Shown here piece after piece: positions 1-12,537 of a DNA stretch of 64,000 nt. Where the stretch lies: assembly GCA_032209605.1 (NCBI GenBank), contig JASFXZ010000005.1:28694905-28758904 (forward strand), given 5' to 3'. The position numbers and the translations under genes were made by a program. The notes under the pieces are model-generated. The model saw only the letters and a list, made by a program, of their open reading frames with translations, did no database searches and had not been told where the DNA came from. The stretch is from Mactromeris polynyma. Lineage: Eukaryota > Mollusca > Bivalvia > Venerida > Mactridae. Within the stretch, counting starts at the first letter, position 1. Each line of letters starts with the position of its first letter.

Positions 1-1355
1 AATATTTATTACGACATTGTATAATGTTGATATTGTCGATGGTAATTATGATGCTATGATAATAACATAAAAATGTATTTAAGGAAGAGTCCTGGAAAGT
101 TATCCAAACAACCCTTGCTGTGAACTTTCAAATTCAAACCGCACAAAACCTTCATACTAGCCTACGTATTTAACGATATGAACACCTAAAAGACCAAAAA
201 CAAAGTTCAATAAAGGCTTCAATGATTTTGTTACAAACATATTACATTCGTCTGTTGGCACATTTTCTCATCAGTGATAGTTTTATAGTACTTAAAAATC
301 ACCCGTATTGCATTTCAAATTACTTTCTATTAGTCTAAATGCGCCGACGTTCTTTTTTCAATATAATATTATTGTTAGACATGACACGAAAGTAGAAATT
401 GTCTGTGACTTTAGTTAGAAATTCTGACAAATTGGAGAGGAATAGGTGTCATTAGACGTGCTTGTACACAAGAGAAAAAGTTTATCGTGTTTCATTTCAA
501 AATTTGTCATATTCAATAACATATAATTAGAGCAAAGTGTAATGCTTAAAGAAAGTTTGGAGACAACCGTCCCATTTCTAACAAAAAGTGTCAAATTTAG
601 TAAAATGAACATAATTTCAGGATATCATGCTTTATTAAATAAATAACAATCGCTCTTTTACAGACCACCGTATATGACTGAAATGCTGTTGAAAAAGGCA
701 TAAATCCAGATAAAACAAAATTTTATTCAAGTAATTATTTCAAGTACGATTCGTTTAGTACACTGACGTTTGAGTATCCAGTCTATATCCCTTGTAAGTT
801 GTATTTTGTGGCGCAGCCGTACTAACATGGTTTTGTTATTTGCATATCAGTGTTGTGTAGACCAATCAATTCTTAAGTTGACCGCTAAACCAACTTCTCT
901 TCAACCGAACAACGTTTGTAACCTTGAAGTTTAACCTTTCGATAACAGATACGTCACCTTACCAATATCCAATGAATTTCGGTGACTTTACCGAGAGTCA
1001 TTTCGGATATGGAGTGACCAGCAAACGTAACATATCTGCAATAACAAATATTAACCTTCAAATTGTCCCGACCATCTTGTTTGTTTAGTGTGCGAGTTAA
1101 GTTATTAAAATTATACCCATGGATGGAAAGTTGAAAAAAATAAACCGATTGAATGTTTTGAAGTCTCGACAGCGTCTAAAATTTAAAGGTTTTGCTACAT
1201 GTAATGCATACGAATCACATGAAATGAGGGATATGTTTATTACACATATTCTGAAGTGCGGATGTAGTTAATTACGTAGGGCATGTTTCCTTTCCGATTT
1301 CACCTATTTAGTAGAGTAGAAAACGAACACAGAACATTAATAGAGAAATGTCAGT
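1..1355. other. AT-rich intergenic DNA, no gene seen
   Basis: I see no exon with coding character, no RNA gene and no clear repeat here. Open frames are short and have no recognisable product. Confidence 0.5.
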
Positions 1356-1776
1356 AATTATACCCCCACAAACGAAGTTTGAGGGGGTATATAGGAGTGA
1401 GCTTGTCGGTCGGTCTGTCGGTCGGTCTGTCGGTCTGTCGGTTTTCATGGTTTCCGGACGATAACTCATGAAAGGCTAGACAGATTTGAAAATTTTTTGG
1501 TACACAGGTGTAACATCAGCAGATACAGGTCAAGTTCGATATTGGGGCTGGTGGGGCCAAGGTCAAGGTCACTGTTACTAAAAATAGTTTCTCTTACTTT
1601 CACTTACTGTTTTCATGGTTTCCGGACGATAACTCATGAAAGGCTAGACAGATTTGAAAAAATTTTGGTACACAGGTGTAACATCAGAAGATACAGGTCA
1701 AGTTCGATATTGGGGCTGGTGGGGCCAAGGTCAAGGTCACTGTTACTAAAAATAGTTTCTCTTACTTTCACTTACT
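1356..1776 (+). mobile_element. Bivalve-type MITE-like repeat with duplicated 168-bp unit
   Basis: The copy opens with ACCCCCACAAACGAAG and GAGGGGGTATATAGGAGTG, then a run of GTCGGTCGGTCTGTCGGT. A 168-bp unit beginning GTTTTCATGGTTTCCGG follows twice in tandem (1441-1608 and 1609-1776) with only a few differences. The opening words resemble a repeat widespread in bivalve genomes (recall, not searched). An element at 3655-3899 has a related left end, and its right end is a near-inverse of this left end, which suggests a terminal-inverted-repeat family. The right end of this copy is not clear. Confidence 0.6.
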
Positions 1777-3654
1777 AGCAAATGGTTTGTTTTTAGTTGT
1801 AAGGCCACTACTTTTATATAAATTGGTTTACAAAACCGGCGGGTCTAATTTTCCGAAAAGTAGAAAAAAATAAAAATCGAATTTCACTTTTTTTTTCAAA
1901 ATTATTTTCCCGACCGTATCAAAACATTGTAAATCTTAACTATTTTACATAATTTCGTTGTTTTTTCCTAAAATTTGAGATTTGTATTAATAAACAAATG
2001 ATTTAGAAGTGTTTTGCCGCAGACAACTGAATAACAACAGTTAAAATACTCGAAATATACGACAATGACCATGGCGAGTAACTGCGAAGTTGCATAAATT
2101 TCGGATACGCTTATTTTCGGATACGTGTTCGTTTTTTAAAGTTTAATGTCAACTTGATAGTATGTAAGCTTGTAATAAGAGTCTTAAAGGTTTTCTTTTG
2201 CATTTTTGTTTACTGTTGTCAGTAGACATACAGAATTTTCTTGTTATGTAAACAGTGCAGTCAGTGACTTGCCCAGAAAATTTCAGTTACAGAATATCAA
2301 TTTATCATGTGTCACAATATGTTATCTATTGCTTCAAGTTCATGACTCCCCTAGAATAATATGGCAATTTTATTTGGCTGGTAAGAAAAGACATTTGCTT
2401 TTTATCAAGTCTGTTTTTCAATTTGTATTTCACTTATTGAACTCTGGTTGACAGTGGCAAACTTTTAAGAAATTGACATTGCTAAACTTCATATGGAATT
2501 TTTTCACTTAAAATGATTCGAAATGAACTATTGAACAGTAAGAAAGATGAATCTATCAGTCTGATTCTGACACATGTTTACAGTAATTGGCATGGTTAAA
2601 ATAATTCATATTTTTTCTCAAATATGTATTTTGATATTCAGCATAGCCTTAAAGCAAAACAAATGTCTGGCTGGGCGATATCAAATGTATCTTCGAAAAA
2701 AGTGTAGTATATATACATGTTTTCTAGTCAATTTCATTGATGTTCTCAAAGTATGTTTTATATGCACAGTATGTAAGATTTAAACAGTGTGTTTAATTAG
2801 AACTATGAAACTTTGTGTGTATTAATACATGTTTTAATAGCAGTTTAAGAATTAAAATGTCAAGTAAATGATATAAATTTTCAATGTTGTTAATCATTTC
2901 TCTGATTTTCACCCTTTTAGAGTATGTTTTGGGACTTTTTTCCTTTTTTTTTTTTTTTTTTTTTCGACCACCCAGTGGACATTTTCCCCAAAAATTCTTG
3001 TAAACCAAAAAATAAAAAAGGAGTGGCCTAAACGACTTATCTTTCTGTGAAAATAACTGTTATTTCTAGCATATTGTTTGATATATTTTGCATTGATTTA
3101 GTTCCATTTTGCCCAGCTTTTTGTGAGCAATTCTATACAAGTTCAGTTTTTTATTTCACAGGAACTGTTGATTAGTTCTTACTGTTCTGTTGGCAGCATT
3201 TTTGGTTTATTACATTCAGATACTAGCAAATGGTTTGTTTTTGTTGTTGAAGACTCGCCTTTCAGTGAAAATAACGGGATTTCTTTTAAAATCCATTGAA
3301 ATAAGGCATAATATAATGTTATATCCAGGTAGTTTGATTATTTGATTAAATCTGTGAAACTGCAGTCAAGGACAATGGAACAAAATGTCTTGATTGCGAA
3401 TATAAATTGTATCAATTTAATACGCTTTGTTGCTATATTTGTTCGAATTTGAATGCAAAATGTTCAGATCTTGGGAGTTAAAATCAAATATATTGGTGTT
3501 ACTAGTTCATTCTCTAGTCGAATGTATCATTATATTTCTTTGTGACAAAGTGCTATATATTACTGTTCATTTTTTCTATTTTATTGATTTTGACCTGACT
3601 CCCATACTGTGGTATTCATATCACCTCCGAAATATTAAAATGTACACAATTCTT
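1777..3654. other. Intergenic DNA, no gene seen
   Basis: The words AGCAAATGGTTTGTTTTT at 1776 and again at 3225 suggest two diverged copies of one repeat. A long T-run lies near 2946. No exon or RNA gene is supported. Confidence 0.45.
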
Positions 3655-3899
3655 ATTATAACCCCACTTCAAAATATGCAATGGGGGCTATATGGGAATC
3701 ACCACTTGTTCCGTCATGTCACATAACATGGTTTTCCATGAATTATTTCTACCAAGCCTAGTTGTGTATATTGTCGGCACATTCTGATTGTGGTCCTGTA
3801 GTGATAGATAGTGATAGATAATTTCATTGTCTTGACTGGCGGCCATCTTTGAATTTATCAAAAATATGGCTGACAAAGCGGTATTGTGGGGGTATTAAT
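3655..3899 (+). mobile_element. Short MITE-like element related to the 1356 repeat
   Basis: The left end (TATAACCCCACTTC, then GGGGGCTATATGGGAATCACC) is a diverged version of the left end at 1356. The right end reads GCGGTATTGTGGGGGTATTA, whose reverse complement matches the ACCCCCACAA start. So about 245 bp are bounded by inverted termini. There is no coding capacity, which fits a non-autonomous DNA transposon. Confidence 0.5.
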
Positions 3900-5577
3900 C
3901 ACCTTCAGTGATAGCTCTAGTTTGGAATTGTAAACAAGTTATCTTAATGACGAACAGGAAGACGATTCAATGATTATTTGCAAGAAAAACACATTAGATG
4001 AATACATTAACAGTAGAAATCTAGTAATTCTTGATCGATCGTCGCATCAGTCCAAAATCCAATACATTTATTCGAATAAAATGTGGGGCACAAGAAATGA
4101 AGAGATGCAGTAACCGATCGAGCGCATAAACAGATGCGTGTCCCAATACATTAATGATTGGTTTTTACTGTTTCAAATATTCATTCGTCGCTTTGAACAT
4201 TTTTAAAAACATTTATCTAATTATAGCTATCAACTGATCGGTCGAATGACCTGTTTACTTTCGATAGTAATGGTATCTTTCTCTATCAAACTTTAGACTT
4301 TTTGAGAGCACATGTTATGTTACAATCTAAAACCTAACAGACGAACACACCAGTCTCCTTAAACAAATCAAAAAACTTAATATTCGCTCCCATAGCACAG
4401 TTTTTGAAGCGCGTCAGGCACTTTGTTAAAAGTATTGTAGCGAATAGGAGGATCTAATTGTAATGAGATTGTGTTGACTTATCCAAGTTATCTAAAATTG
4501 TTATATAAGACTAAATCTGTTGAATTCGATGGTTCAGTAGCATTATTTGCCGCTGAATCTATCAAGTATGGGATAAAAAGACACTGATGACTCAACAACA
4601 TATATATCAACATTGAGATGAATAAAGAAATGCAGAATTATGGCTGCAAATGCCACAGCCACGACAAAACACAAAGAGACTTGAAAATATATGCACCAAG
4701 ATAACAAAGGCAAAAGGGACACACACATAGATGATGGAGAACACTAGGAATATCACATTTAAACACACGGATCTACAGATTATTGAATGGGTCTGTTTGC
4801 TTTTTTTTGTACGTATATCATCATTAAACCGAGGCTAAAGAGCTCAGAAATCCGCACTGTTATTCAAAACCAGTCATTTTATAACCAGTTTAATGCAGCA
4901 ATATTCTGGTACCAAAAGAAATAGAAAGCGGAGACAGCAATACCACTTGAAACACCATGGTTCGATTTTCTACATTAGATCTCTTGCAAATGACCTAATG
5001 TCATAATATCAAGATACCTGTTTTTTTATTAATCAGGTGCAAAATGTGTATGATTTAGAATATAAAGTAATGACCTGAATACAAGATATCTTCCACATCA
5101 TATATCTATTAGGTTGTCTGTTTTTTCTGCATAATTAAACCGCTTTATCAGAGTTGCCTTCAAAACAACAAATAAAACAGAACACGTGGGCGCTTCGGAC
5201 AAATCAGACAGACGCAGTGATGCCGACCGTATTATTCTGGAAATGACGACAGTTTGATTTTTTTCGTCTGTATATTTATTTTTAAAAATAACATTTATAA
5301 TAACGTCGACCAGACGACACGCATATTTTAAACTTTAAAGACAGTGTGTCTTTTTCGTTATACACAATTGTAAACAGCATCTGTTGTAATAACCTTTGGT
5401 AGGGGAAAATAGCAAATCTTTAAGGTGAAGCCGCCTGTAACAATTTGATGGAACATGTTGCGATAACCCGTTATCAATTCCTTTGAATATTTTATTCAAC
5501 ACAAAACTAAGCATGCATTGTCGAAAAGTAGATAAATTCAAACAATGCCGTAGTCACAAAGTAAAAAGGAGGTCCGA
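3900..5577. other. Intergenic DNA, no gene seen
   Basis: AT-rich sequence without supported exons, tandem arrays or inverted termini. Confidence 0.45.
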
Positions 5578-5705
5578 CTTGAGCCATTCGTTGCGCCTTA
5601 CGTATGTACCCGCGAGCCTCCTCAAGTGCTTTATGCTGTATGTATTGTTCTTTTCCCGGAGTTCTGTGTGGGGAGGCAATGCCTAATTTATGTGGCGTTT
5701 TCTGT
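5578..5705 (-). mobile_element. R-A repeat, fragment
   Basis: Partial copy of the dispersed repeat described at 9597, in opposite orientation. It is recognised by TCTGTGTGGGGAGGC and the CTCCTCAAGTGCTTTATG word. Confidence 0.6.
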
Positions 5706-5799
5706 ATAAATGGCAATAAGTATTTTTAGACATCTTTATAATTCTTATTTTTTCTTTAAAAACAAACAAAATATGACTCTACCTTTAAAAGAGAGATAT

Positions 5800-6140
5800 T
5801 AAGTTGCTACATGTTCCTTGTCTTAAATTTGCCTCCATTTTGACATAAGGGAAGGTTATTCTCACTGGAAATGTCCCCCATCATTAACAAGGTTAGTCTT
5901 ATTTGGAAAAGTAGCCAAGAAAGGTAGTAGTGTTAAGTTCCCCATTTTTAGAATGGTCAACCATATTGACATGAGTTATGCCCCTTTGTTTCAAAATTGT
6001 GGCTAAGTAAGGTATTTTTAGAGTGGCTCTATCTTACTTTGCCTCAATTTAGAAGTAATCAGACATTACTATTTTTGTCATGGCGTCCAATTTGAAAAAA
6101 GGGATATTACTCTGTCATGCAGATTCATGGGGATGTTAGT
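5800..6140. other. Intergenic DNA, possibly old repeat
   Basis: This contains loosely repeated words such as CTTATTTGG, GTGGCTCTATC and TTGCCTCAATTT. It looks like a decayed repeat, but I cannot assign a family. Confidence 0.25.
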
Positions 6141-6270
6141 GCATCACAGGCCATTATGGCTCACAAACAAAGGCAGCACTGAAAATGACTGATTGATGTA
6201 AAAGTGTATATTTGTTCTGTTAGATTCAAGAAGAATAAAAACAACAAAAAACAACAACAACAACAACAAA

Positions 6271-6456
6271 ATTTGCTACATGGAGCGCCACATACAAGAC
6301 AGTGCCCCCCCCACACAGACCTTCGGGAAAACAACAATCCATAAAACATGAGGCATTTGAGAAGGTTCAAAGGTGCATACGTAAGGGAACAGAGGCGCAA
6401 AGCATTGCCTGCCCACCATAAAGGATAACTAGGAGAATCAAAGAGGACAAATAAAG
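6271..6456 (+). mobile_element. R-A repeat, 3'-truncated copy
   Basis: It starts at TTGCTACATGGAGCGCC directly after a CAA-rich stretch and runs through ACACAGACCTTCGGG to AGAGGACAAATAAAG, where similarity to the full copy at 9597 stops. Confidence 0.65.
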
Positions 6457-7580
6457 TGATCTCGGTGAACATTTGTCTCAGTCGGTCAAACAATTCAATG
6501 TTTATCTGTGGGTTCAACATGGCCTCCGAGATTTATATATTTATTGTTTATTATAGTTTCATACATAAAATATTACAGTACATTCAAAGAAAAAACATAA
6601 AAATAGTTTATGCCCAGCCAAACTTATTAGACACTGAATAATTAACACAATATCACAGAATATCCGAAAGGCAATTTGTATGTATTTCAGCATAGTAGAA
6701 CAGTTTTATTATGAATTATCACATCAGGAGCTAAATTGGTTTAAGACAAGACGACTGAAATACATGTGCTCAGGCCACATGTTCACGAAGGATCAACTGA
6801 TCTGGATCAACTTGATCCATAAAACAATTTGCCATTTTCATGAAGCAATTGAATACTTTTTCCGGCACTTCTCATAAATATACGAACAATACCTACAATT
6901 TATTGTACTTATGACTGAAACTGAACCTGATGAAATCAGGATCAAATTTCCAAAATCGGTCGTAACTTATTAATTTCCATATTTTTCTAAACATGCATGA
7001 CATTTGAATGTTATGTCTCAAAAGTTTTGCAGGGTGTTCATATCTTTCAGAGTATGTAAAACATAAGCTTTGAATAACATTTGTTTACAAAGTTGTAAAG
7101 ATATTATATTTAATCTTGATCCCGAAAACTGGTTCTTTGTGAACACGTGGCCAGATTATCCACTATAAGGGTACAGAAAGGTAAACATATCCGTATAATG
7201 ATAATTGTGAGAATTACGAAACAGGCATCATTTATAGTATATCCGTATGACACAATGACATTGCAGGTAGCAATTAAATCTCTGTTTAATCTGTTAATGA
7301 TAACGCGGACATATCTGTGATGATAATTAATGATCTTGATTAGCTAATAAAAAGGTGTAATTGTCTTCGGAAGCAAATCCAATTATTCTAAGAAGGTACT
7401 AATTACTTTGTTTACCAGTTTGAATCGCTATTGATAATTGCTACTTCAGCACATTCGTGCTCTGGATAATTAACAAACTTAGACCTTAATTAAGTAACAT
7501 CTCTGTTCAATCTTTTTTAATGATAATTTAAAAAAAGGTCTTCGAAAGCAATTCCAATTACTGTAATTATTTTGGTTACA
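6457..7580. other. Intergenic DNA, no gene seen
   Basis: AT-rich with no supported exon. Short frames here have no recognisable domain. Confidence 0.4.
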
Positions 7581-7903
7581 AAAGAGAGATTAAATTGCCA
7601 CATGTAACACAACTTACACAAGACAATGCCTCCCCACACAGACCCAAATGAAAACAACAGTCCACAAAACATCAAGCACTGAGTAGGTGCAAGTGTAAAC
7701 ACGCATTGGAACAGGGCGCAACGAATGCCCTGGCCGACCATAAAGAACAACTAAGGATAATTAATGAGACAACCAAGGGGGGATTTAATGGCTGGAATAC
7801 ATCAAGGAACAAGTCAAGAAAGCTAACAACAAATGGTCGAAGGGGGGGGGGGGAGAAAGTAACATGAATTTTATATCAAGTATACGAATTGCACATTGGA
7901 GAG
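7581..7903 (+). mobile_element. R-A repeat, diverged copy
   Basis: It keeps AATGCCTCCCCACACAGACC, the GGCCGACCATAAAG word and AACAAGTCAAGAAAGCT in the order found at 9597. A G-run of about 14 near 7845 interrupts it. Confidence 0.65.
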
Positions 7904-8042
7904 GTTTTAATTGTTATTGATAATTGCTACTTTAGCACTTGTTTCATAATGCTCCGATTAATCAATTAAGTTTGACCTTAATTATGATTTGATATTTTAT
8001 AGTAGCCAGGAAATGTTGAATATTCATTAGGAATCAGTTTCA

Positions 8043-8228
8043 GGGATGAGCAGTGGTCTAAGAGTAGAGCGCCTGACTCCTGATCCGAAGGTCGTGAGTT
8101 CGAGCCCCGTCATCACGAATTTCACAATCCCTAAAGGCGCGAGTACTGGTTGGTAGCCAGGAGACAGTCATTAACATAAGTTGTAAGAACTTGTTTCAGA
8201 ATCGATGTAAAATAAATAAGTTTAAACC
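8043..8228 (+). mobile_element. tRNA-derived SINE
   Basis: The head has pol III box A-like TGGTCTAAGAGTAGAGC and box B-like GGTCGTGAGTTCGAGCC. GGGATGA and TCATCAC can form an imperfect acceptor stem. The anticodon arm is poor, so this is not a functional tRNA. The body carries GAGTACTGGTT and CCAGGA, words also seen in the SINEs at 45481 and 53808. The tail is AT-rich. Confidence 0.6.
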
Positions 8229-8810
8229 AAACCAATCAGTTTCAATTAAAGTTAATTACTTTGTTCCTTTTCAAGTCTAGCAAATTGAGGCTCAATAAAT
8301 TGGTATATTTTTTAAAATTGACCTAAATAGTTTTGTGTACTCCATTAGTAAAAACTTATTCACAGAATGTACATGAGTGATGGTGTTTACACCTGGACAG
8401 CTTTGAATGTTTTACAATTGTAATTAGGGGTTTGCATATACTTAAGGGTCATTTTGCCTATAACTATGGAATAATAATTATAAACATGTTTTTGCGACGC
8501 AGTTCTAGAGAATGATATAAATACCCAGCGGAAATATTGAATTTTGTTGTTTTATAGTTTTAGATAAGAAGGGGTCCAGGAAGCGAGAGCGTGGGAAGAG
8601 AACGAATGACAGGGAACGAGTGGGAATTGGAGATGGGGTGTTTTAGTTTACCGGTATTTTAGATACATAACTACGAAATTAAACATGGGACATAGGACGA
8701 GTTAAAGAGCTGGCGTATTTATACATTGATTTGTTCAACATACGGTTTGTGGAATAGACTTGTGAATAACATTTGTGGGGACCCTAAAGGCAGTATTTCA
8801 TTACTTAGGA

Positions 8811-8991
8811 AAGAGAAATTAAGTTGCTATAGAGAACGCAACATACACAAGACAATGCTTCCCCACTCAGACCCCTGGGAAAACAACAGTTCACCAACCA
8901 TCTGGCACTGAGGAGGTGCAAGGGTACACACGCATGGAAACATGGGCGCAAGGAATGGCCTACTAAGAACAACTAAGGAGAATTAAGGAAA
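8811..8991 (+). mobile_element. R-A repeat, partial copy
   Basis: The copy runs from AAGAGAAATTAAGTTGC through CTTCCCCACTCAGACCCC to the GGAATGGCC word, in the order of the full copy at 9597. The 3' half is absent. Confidence 0.6.
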
Positions 8992-9596
8992 CCGACTAGA
9001 GCCGTATGGTGTTACAACCATCTACGAAAAGTCCAGCATTTAATGTTGATATTCTTAAAATAAACGACGGAGAGTGATGAAAATGCGTTGAACGGCATTG
9101 AAGTCAGGCGTACCTTAAGAAACGACGTAGCAAATACGAACACCAGATCATTTGAGTTTCTCGTAGCAATGTTATTCCGGTAGCGCCATTGACCGATTGT
9201 TCGAGTTCCTCAAAACATGATTTTATGTCCTTTAATACTACAGTTCGTGCGAGAAAAGTGTACTTTATAATCGGAATATTACCGTATCTGTTCGTTGTTT
9301 CTTGAATGTTTGAAGTAATTGTAGTATTAATAGCCAAATCCACTTGGCTCTATCTCTCATATAACACATAATTATTAACTTTAATAAAAACAGACATTTT
9401 ATTGCCACACTGTTAATAAACATCTTTTCTAAATGCCGTATTTTATACCGTTGACGGTTGCCTCGTTGTTGCTAGGAAGTAGTTTGGTTTTCATATTGAT
9501 CTTAATGGAATTATCCTCGAATGAGAGCATCCAGTTGAACTGTGAGAAAAGTGTGGCAGACACTGTATGTAGGAACAATATTATCACAAAGTGAGA

Positions 9597-9984
9597 AAAG
9601 AGAGAGAGAATAAATTGCTACAGGGAACGCCACATACATAAGACAGTGCCTCTCAACACAGACCTCCGGGAAGTAACAATTCATAAAACATAAGGCATTC
9701 GAGGAAGCTCAAGGGTACATATGTAAGGGAACATGTGCGCAAGGAATGTCCTGGCCGACCATTAAAGATAACTAGGACAATAAAAGAGGACAGCCAGGGG
9801 ATGGGGTTTAATAGATGGAATACATAACAGGACAAATCAAGAAAGCTGGCAACAATAGGCCGAAAGTGTGTAGAAAGTAACATGAACACTATATAAAGTG
9901 AAATAATTGCACTGAGGACAAGGAAATCTAAAACACAAATAGAAACAATAACCCTACAGCGATTTACAGCCTTGGAACTGTCAG
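9597..9984 (+). mobile_element. R-A repeat, near full-length reference copy
   Basis: This is the most complete copy of a dispersed repeat of about 390-415 bp seen at 13 places in this window. In order it has an AGAGAGAG start, TTGCTACAGGGAACGCC, the ACACAGACCTCCGGGAA core, GGCCGACCATTAAAGATAAC, AAGTCAAGAAAGCTGGC, ACACTATATAAAGTG, and the end GATTTACAGCC plus TTGGAACTGTCAG. It has no inverted termini, no clear tRNA head and no coding capacity. The family is unknown to me; a LINE 3' fragment or a novel SINE are possible. Copies lie in both orientations. Confidence 0.65.
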
Positions 9985-10690
9985 AGTCGTATTAGTACAC
10001 TTCTTAAACCTGAAGAAAATTAACCAAACCTGTCTGCTAGTAATGTGAAACATTTCTAGACAATTGTCTTCTTTATTTGAATGCAATATGATATGCCTTT
10101 GGTGAGACGATCTCAGAGTATGATATGAAGTTCACACAAAATGTAAGGCCATTTCAACTGTAGAATTATACAGTGATAGCACGTCTGCGAATTGTCTTTT
10201 CTTCAATTGCATTTTAGTTTCGGTAGATTGCTTTTGAAGTTTGTACTGCTACATCTTGAAAGGTGGATCCAAAGTCTAAATTAAGGAAATGGGAGGTTCT
10301 TAATTACCAAAGGCCAGAGTGCATTAACTAGCTGTGTGCTAATTAGATAACCGCACCGTTAGTTATAACACTGTTGGTTACACCGACTTTTTATATCAAT
10401 ACTTTACCAGGATTGGTTAACATCCCGGGGTTCACAATTACGATGCATCCTATGTTTATTTGATTGGCTAAACTTTTTTCAATGTTACAAGCAGGGAACA
10501 TATCATGTATGCATGTATCTCTCTAATAAGAGAAATGCCTTCTTCGACAGGAACTGTTTTGTGATTGGACCATGATTCAGAACAGATAGGGTAAAACACT
10601 CGGATATCCAATTAAGTGACGACTTTTTGCAATCATGGAATAACCAATTAAGTAATTCTTCTAGAGCATCAACATGCACATTATTTGCAC
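9985..10690. other. Intergenic DNA, no gene seen
   Basis: No exon, RNA gene or strong repeat is supported in this stretch. Confidence 0.4.
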
Positions 10691-10694
10691 AATT

Positions 10695-11452
10695 GATATT
10701 ACTAAATATAGAATTGCTTCGACTAGATTAAGAGTATCAAGCCATAGACTGGAAATTGAAACGGGAAGTTGGAATAAACCAAATGCTATACCAATATCAG
10801 AGATAAAATGTCAACTTTGTAATGTTTTAGAAGAGAGAGAATACGTGATTACAGGGAGCGCCACATATACAAGACAGTGCCTCCCCACGCAGACTTCCGG
10901 GAAAACATCAATCCACAAAACATAAGGCACTTAAGGAGGTCAAAGAGTACACATGTTAAGGAACAGAGGCACAAGGAATAGCCCGGCAGACCACAAGGAA
11001 TAACTAGGAGAATCAAAGTTGATAGTGAAGGAAGGGGGAGGGGGGGGGGATTAATGGATGAAAAGATCACAGGACAAGTCACGAAAACTGGCCGCAATAG
11101 GCCGAAAATGGGCAGAAAACAACCTGAACACTATATAAAGTGACAGAATTGCACTGGGGAAAGGGAAATACAAAACACATTCAAAACACAAACAGAAACA
11201 ACAACCATATAGCGAATTACAGCCTTGGAACTGTCAGCAAAACCACTGGAGAAGACGAATTTTATATCAGAATGTCCTTTATACCATGAATACAGACAAC
11301 TATATATTAAAAAATATTTTTGGAGAAGACCTAATATTCTCAAATTCTCCGACTTTTTTACGTCGGATAACAAAGGCTTATTGCGGCAGCAGCTGACTTA
11401 TCTACATGGATCAGTAGATGGAGGACAAACGACTGTTGCCAAATGTCACTGA
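10695..11452 (+). pseudogene. LINE C-terminal region, split by an R-A insertion
   Basis: The left part (10695-10834) translates to a motif run with RLRVSSHRLEIETG, a W, then CQLC, as in the region after the reverse transcriptase of many invertebrate LINEs (S-x-H-x-L-x-I-E-x-G, then C-x2-C). The right part (from 11250) continues with FISECPLYHEYRQLYIKKYF, the usual x-E-C-P-x-Y-x3-R block. Between them lie 415 bp of R-A repeat (10835-11249). AGAAGA occurs on both sides, so it may be the target duplication. The reading frame near the right junction also looks shifted. This is a dead fragment. Confidence 0.65.
10835..11249 (+). mobile_element. R-A repeat inserted in a LINE
   Basis: It follows the full-length order of the copy at 9597, from GAGAGAGAATACGTG to TTGGAACTGTCAG. 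A further 12 bases (CAAAACCACTGG) precede the resumed LINE sequence. Flanking AGAAGA at 10829-10834 and 11250-11255 is a candidate 6-bp target duplication. Confidence 0.65.
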
Positions 11453-11462
11453 ACGGCAAGAC

Positions 11463-11523
11463 ATGCGCTGCCTGGGAACGAACCTGGCGAACGCCCAACG
11501 CTCTGTCAACTGAGGTAACCGGA
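11463..11523 (-). mobile_element. tRNA-like SINE head
   Basis: The reverse strand reads TTACCTCAGTTGACAGAGCG (box A-like) and, after GGGCGTTCGCC, AGGTTCGTTCCCAGG (box B-like). I cannot define a SINE body or tail, so this is a truncated tRNA-like fragment. Confidence 0.5.
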
Positions 11524-11529
11524 CAGAAT

Positions 11530-12537
11530 CCGATTACCCCATACCCCTCTTATTGAGTTATACCTTCCCGATTTTTTCTCTCTGTTTCCAGTCATCTACA
11601 ATTTATTTGTATACCCCTCTACATGTTTAATATACATTGTAACCAAAGTATCTGTGGCGGAAGATGACGTTTTGTGAATGTCACTTTTTCTTATGCTACT
11701 CTTTCTCTCGTTTAATAAACCAGCCACCAGATTTTACTGCATATTTGTTGTAAAAAACAATTACGAACTGTCGGTATAAGTATCAATGCCATGGTATGCC
11801 ATTCAGAGAGTCGAGAGAGAGTTGATTCAATGAATTTTATCGGCAGTGAACATAGTTGAAGCATTGGAGTCTGATTAATTCAATATATGATAAAAATGCA
11901 TGAAAAGAAATGTATCCATGTTTAAGATGTGTAAGGTATGTAGGGTTTTGTATGTTTTGACTAACTTGGACGATTTATCAAGCAAGATATGTATTTTTCT
12001 TAACCGTATCTGATTTATGCTTACAAGTGCCAAACAGTCATATAAAGATAAATCTTAGTGAAAGTTTAGCATATTCAGCATTTTTCATCTTAGGCCTTAT
12101 TCATAAACATGGTTATACCTTCAAAGACTGTTTGCTGCAGAAGTCTTGATCTTTGTAACACTTTTCTAAAGAAAATGGTGATTTGCCTTTTGTTTTTATT
12201 GAAATCATTAACGTATATGAGTGTGCATTTTACACACTAGCATTACATGTTCAGTATTCCGACTCACAAGGACGTTTACCAAACAAGGATGGCATACAAA
12301 ATTCAGTTTGTGTAAGATTCTATTTATAAATACCTTAACGTTCAATTTATTTTCTGTTCAGATACTCCGACCGCAGAAATATCCAAGGACGATTTTGGGG
12401 GACAGCAAGAGAGAAACGGTTTTGGAATTCACCACGGAACAAGTCAAGAAAGTCAGTAATACGTAGTCTCATCCTGCTTTTTGGAGAGGGTACTCGCCCT
12501 GTATAAAACATCTTCCGCTTGTCCTACAGCTGCCTGC
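11530..12537. other. Intergenic DNA, no gene seen
   Basis: A stretch at 12362-12466 looks exon-like, but it contains R-A words (AACAAGTCAAGAAAG) and was not accepted as a gene. Confidence 0.4.

Noticed and set aside
8043..8118. Functional tRNA gene
   Set aside because: Box A and B exist but the anticodon arm does not pair and a SINE body and tail follow. The same holds for the tRNA-like heads at 38246, 44776 and 53808.
12362..12466. Exon-like segment after a good acceptor (TTTATTTTCTGTTCAG)
   Set aside because: The segment includes AACAAGTCAAGAAAG, a standard word of the R-A repeat, and runs straight into an R-A copy, so it is repeat DNA.
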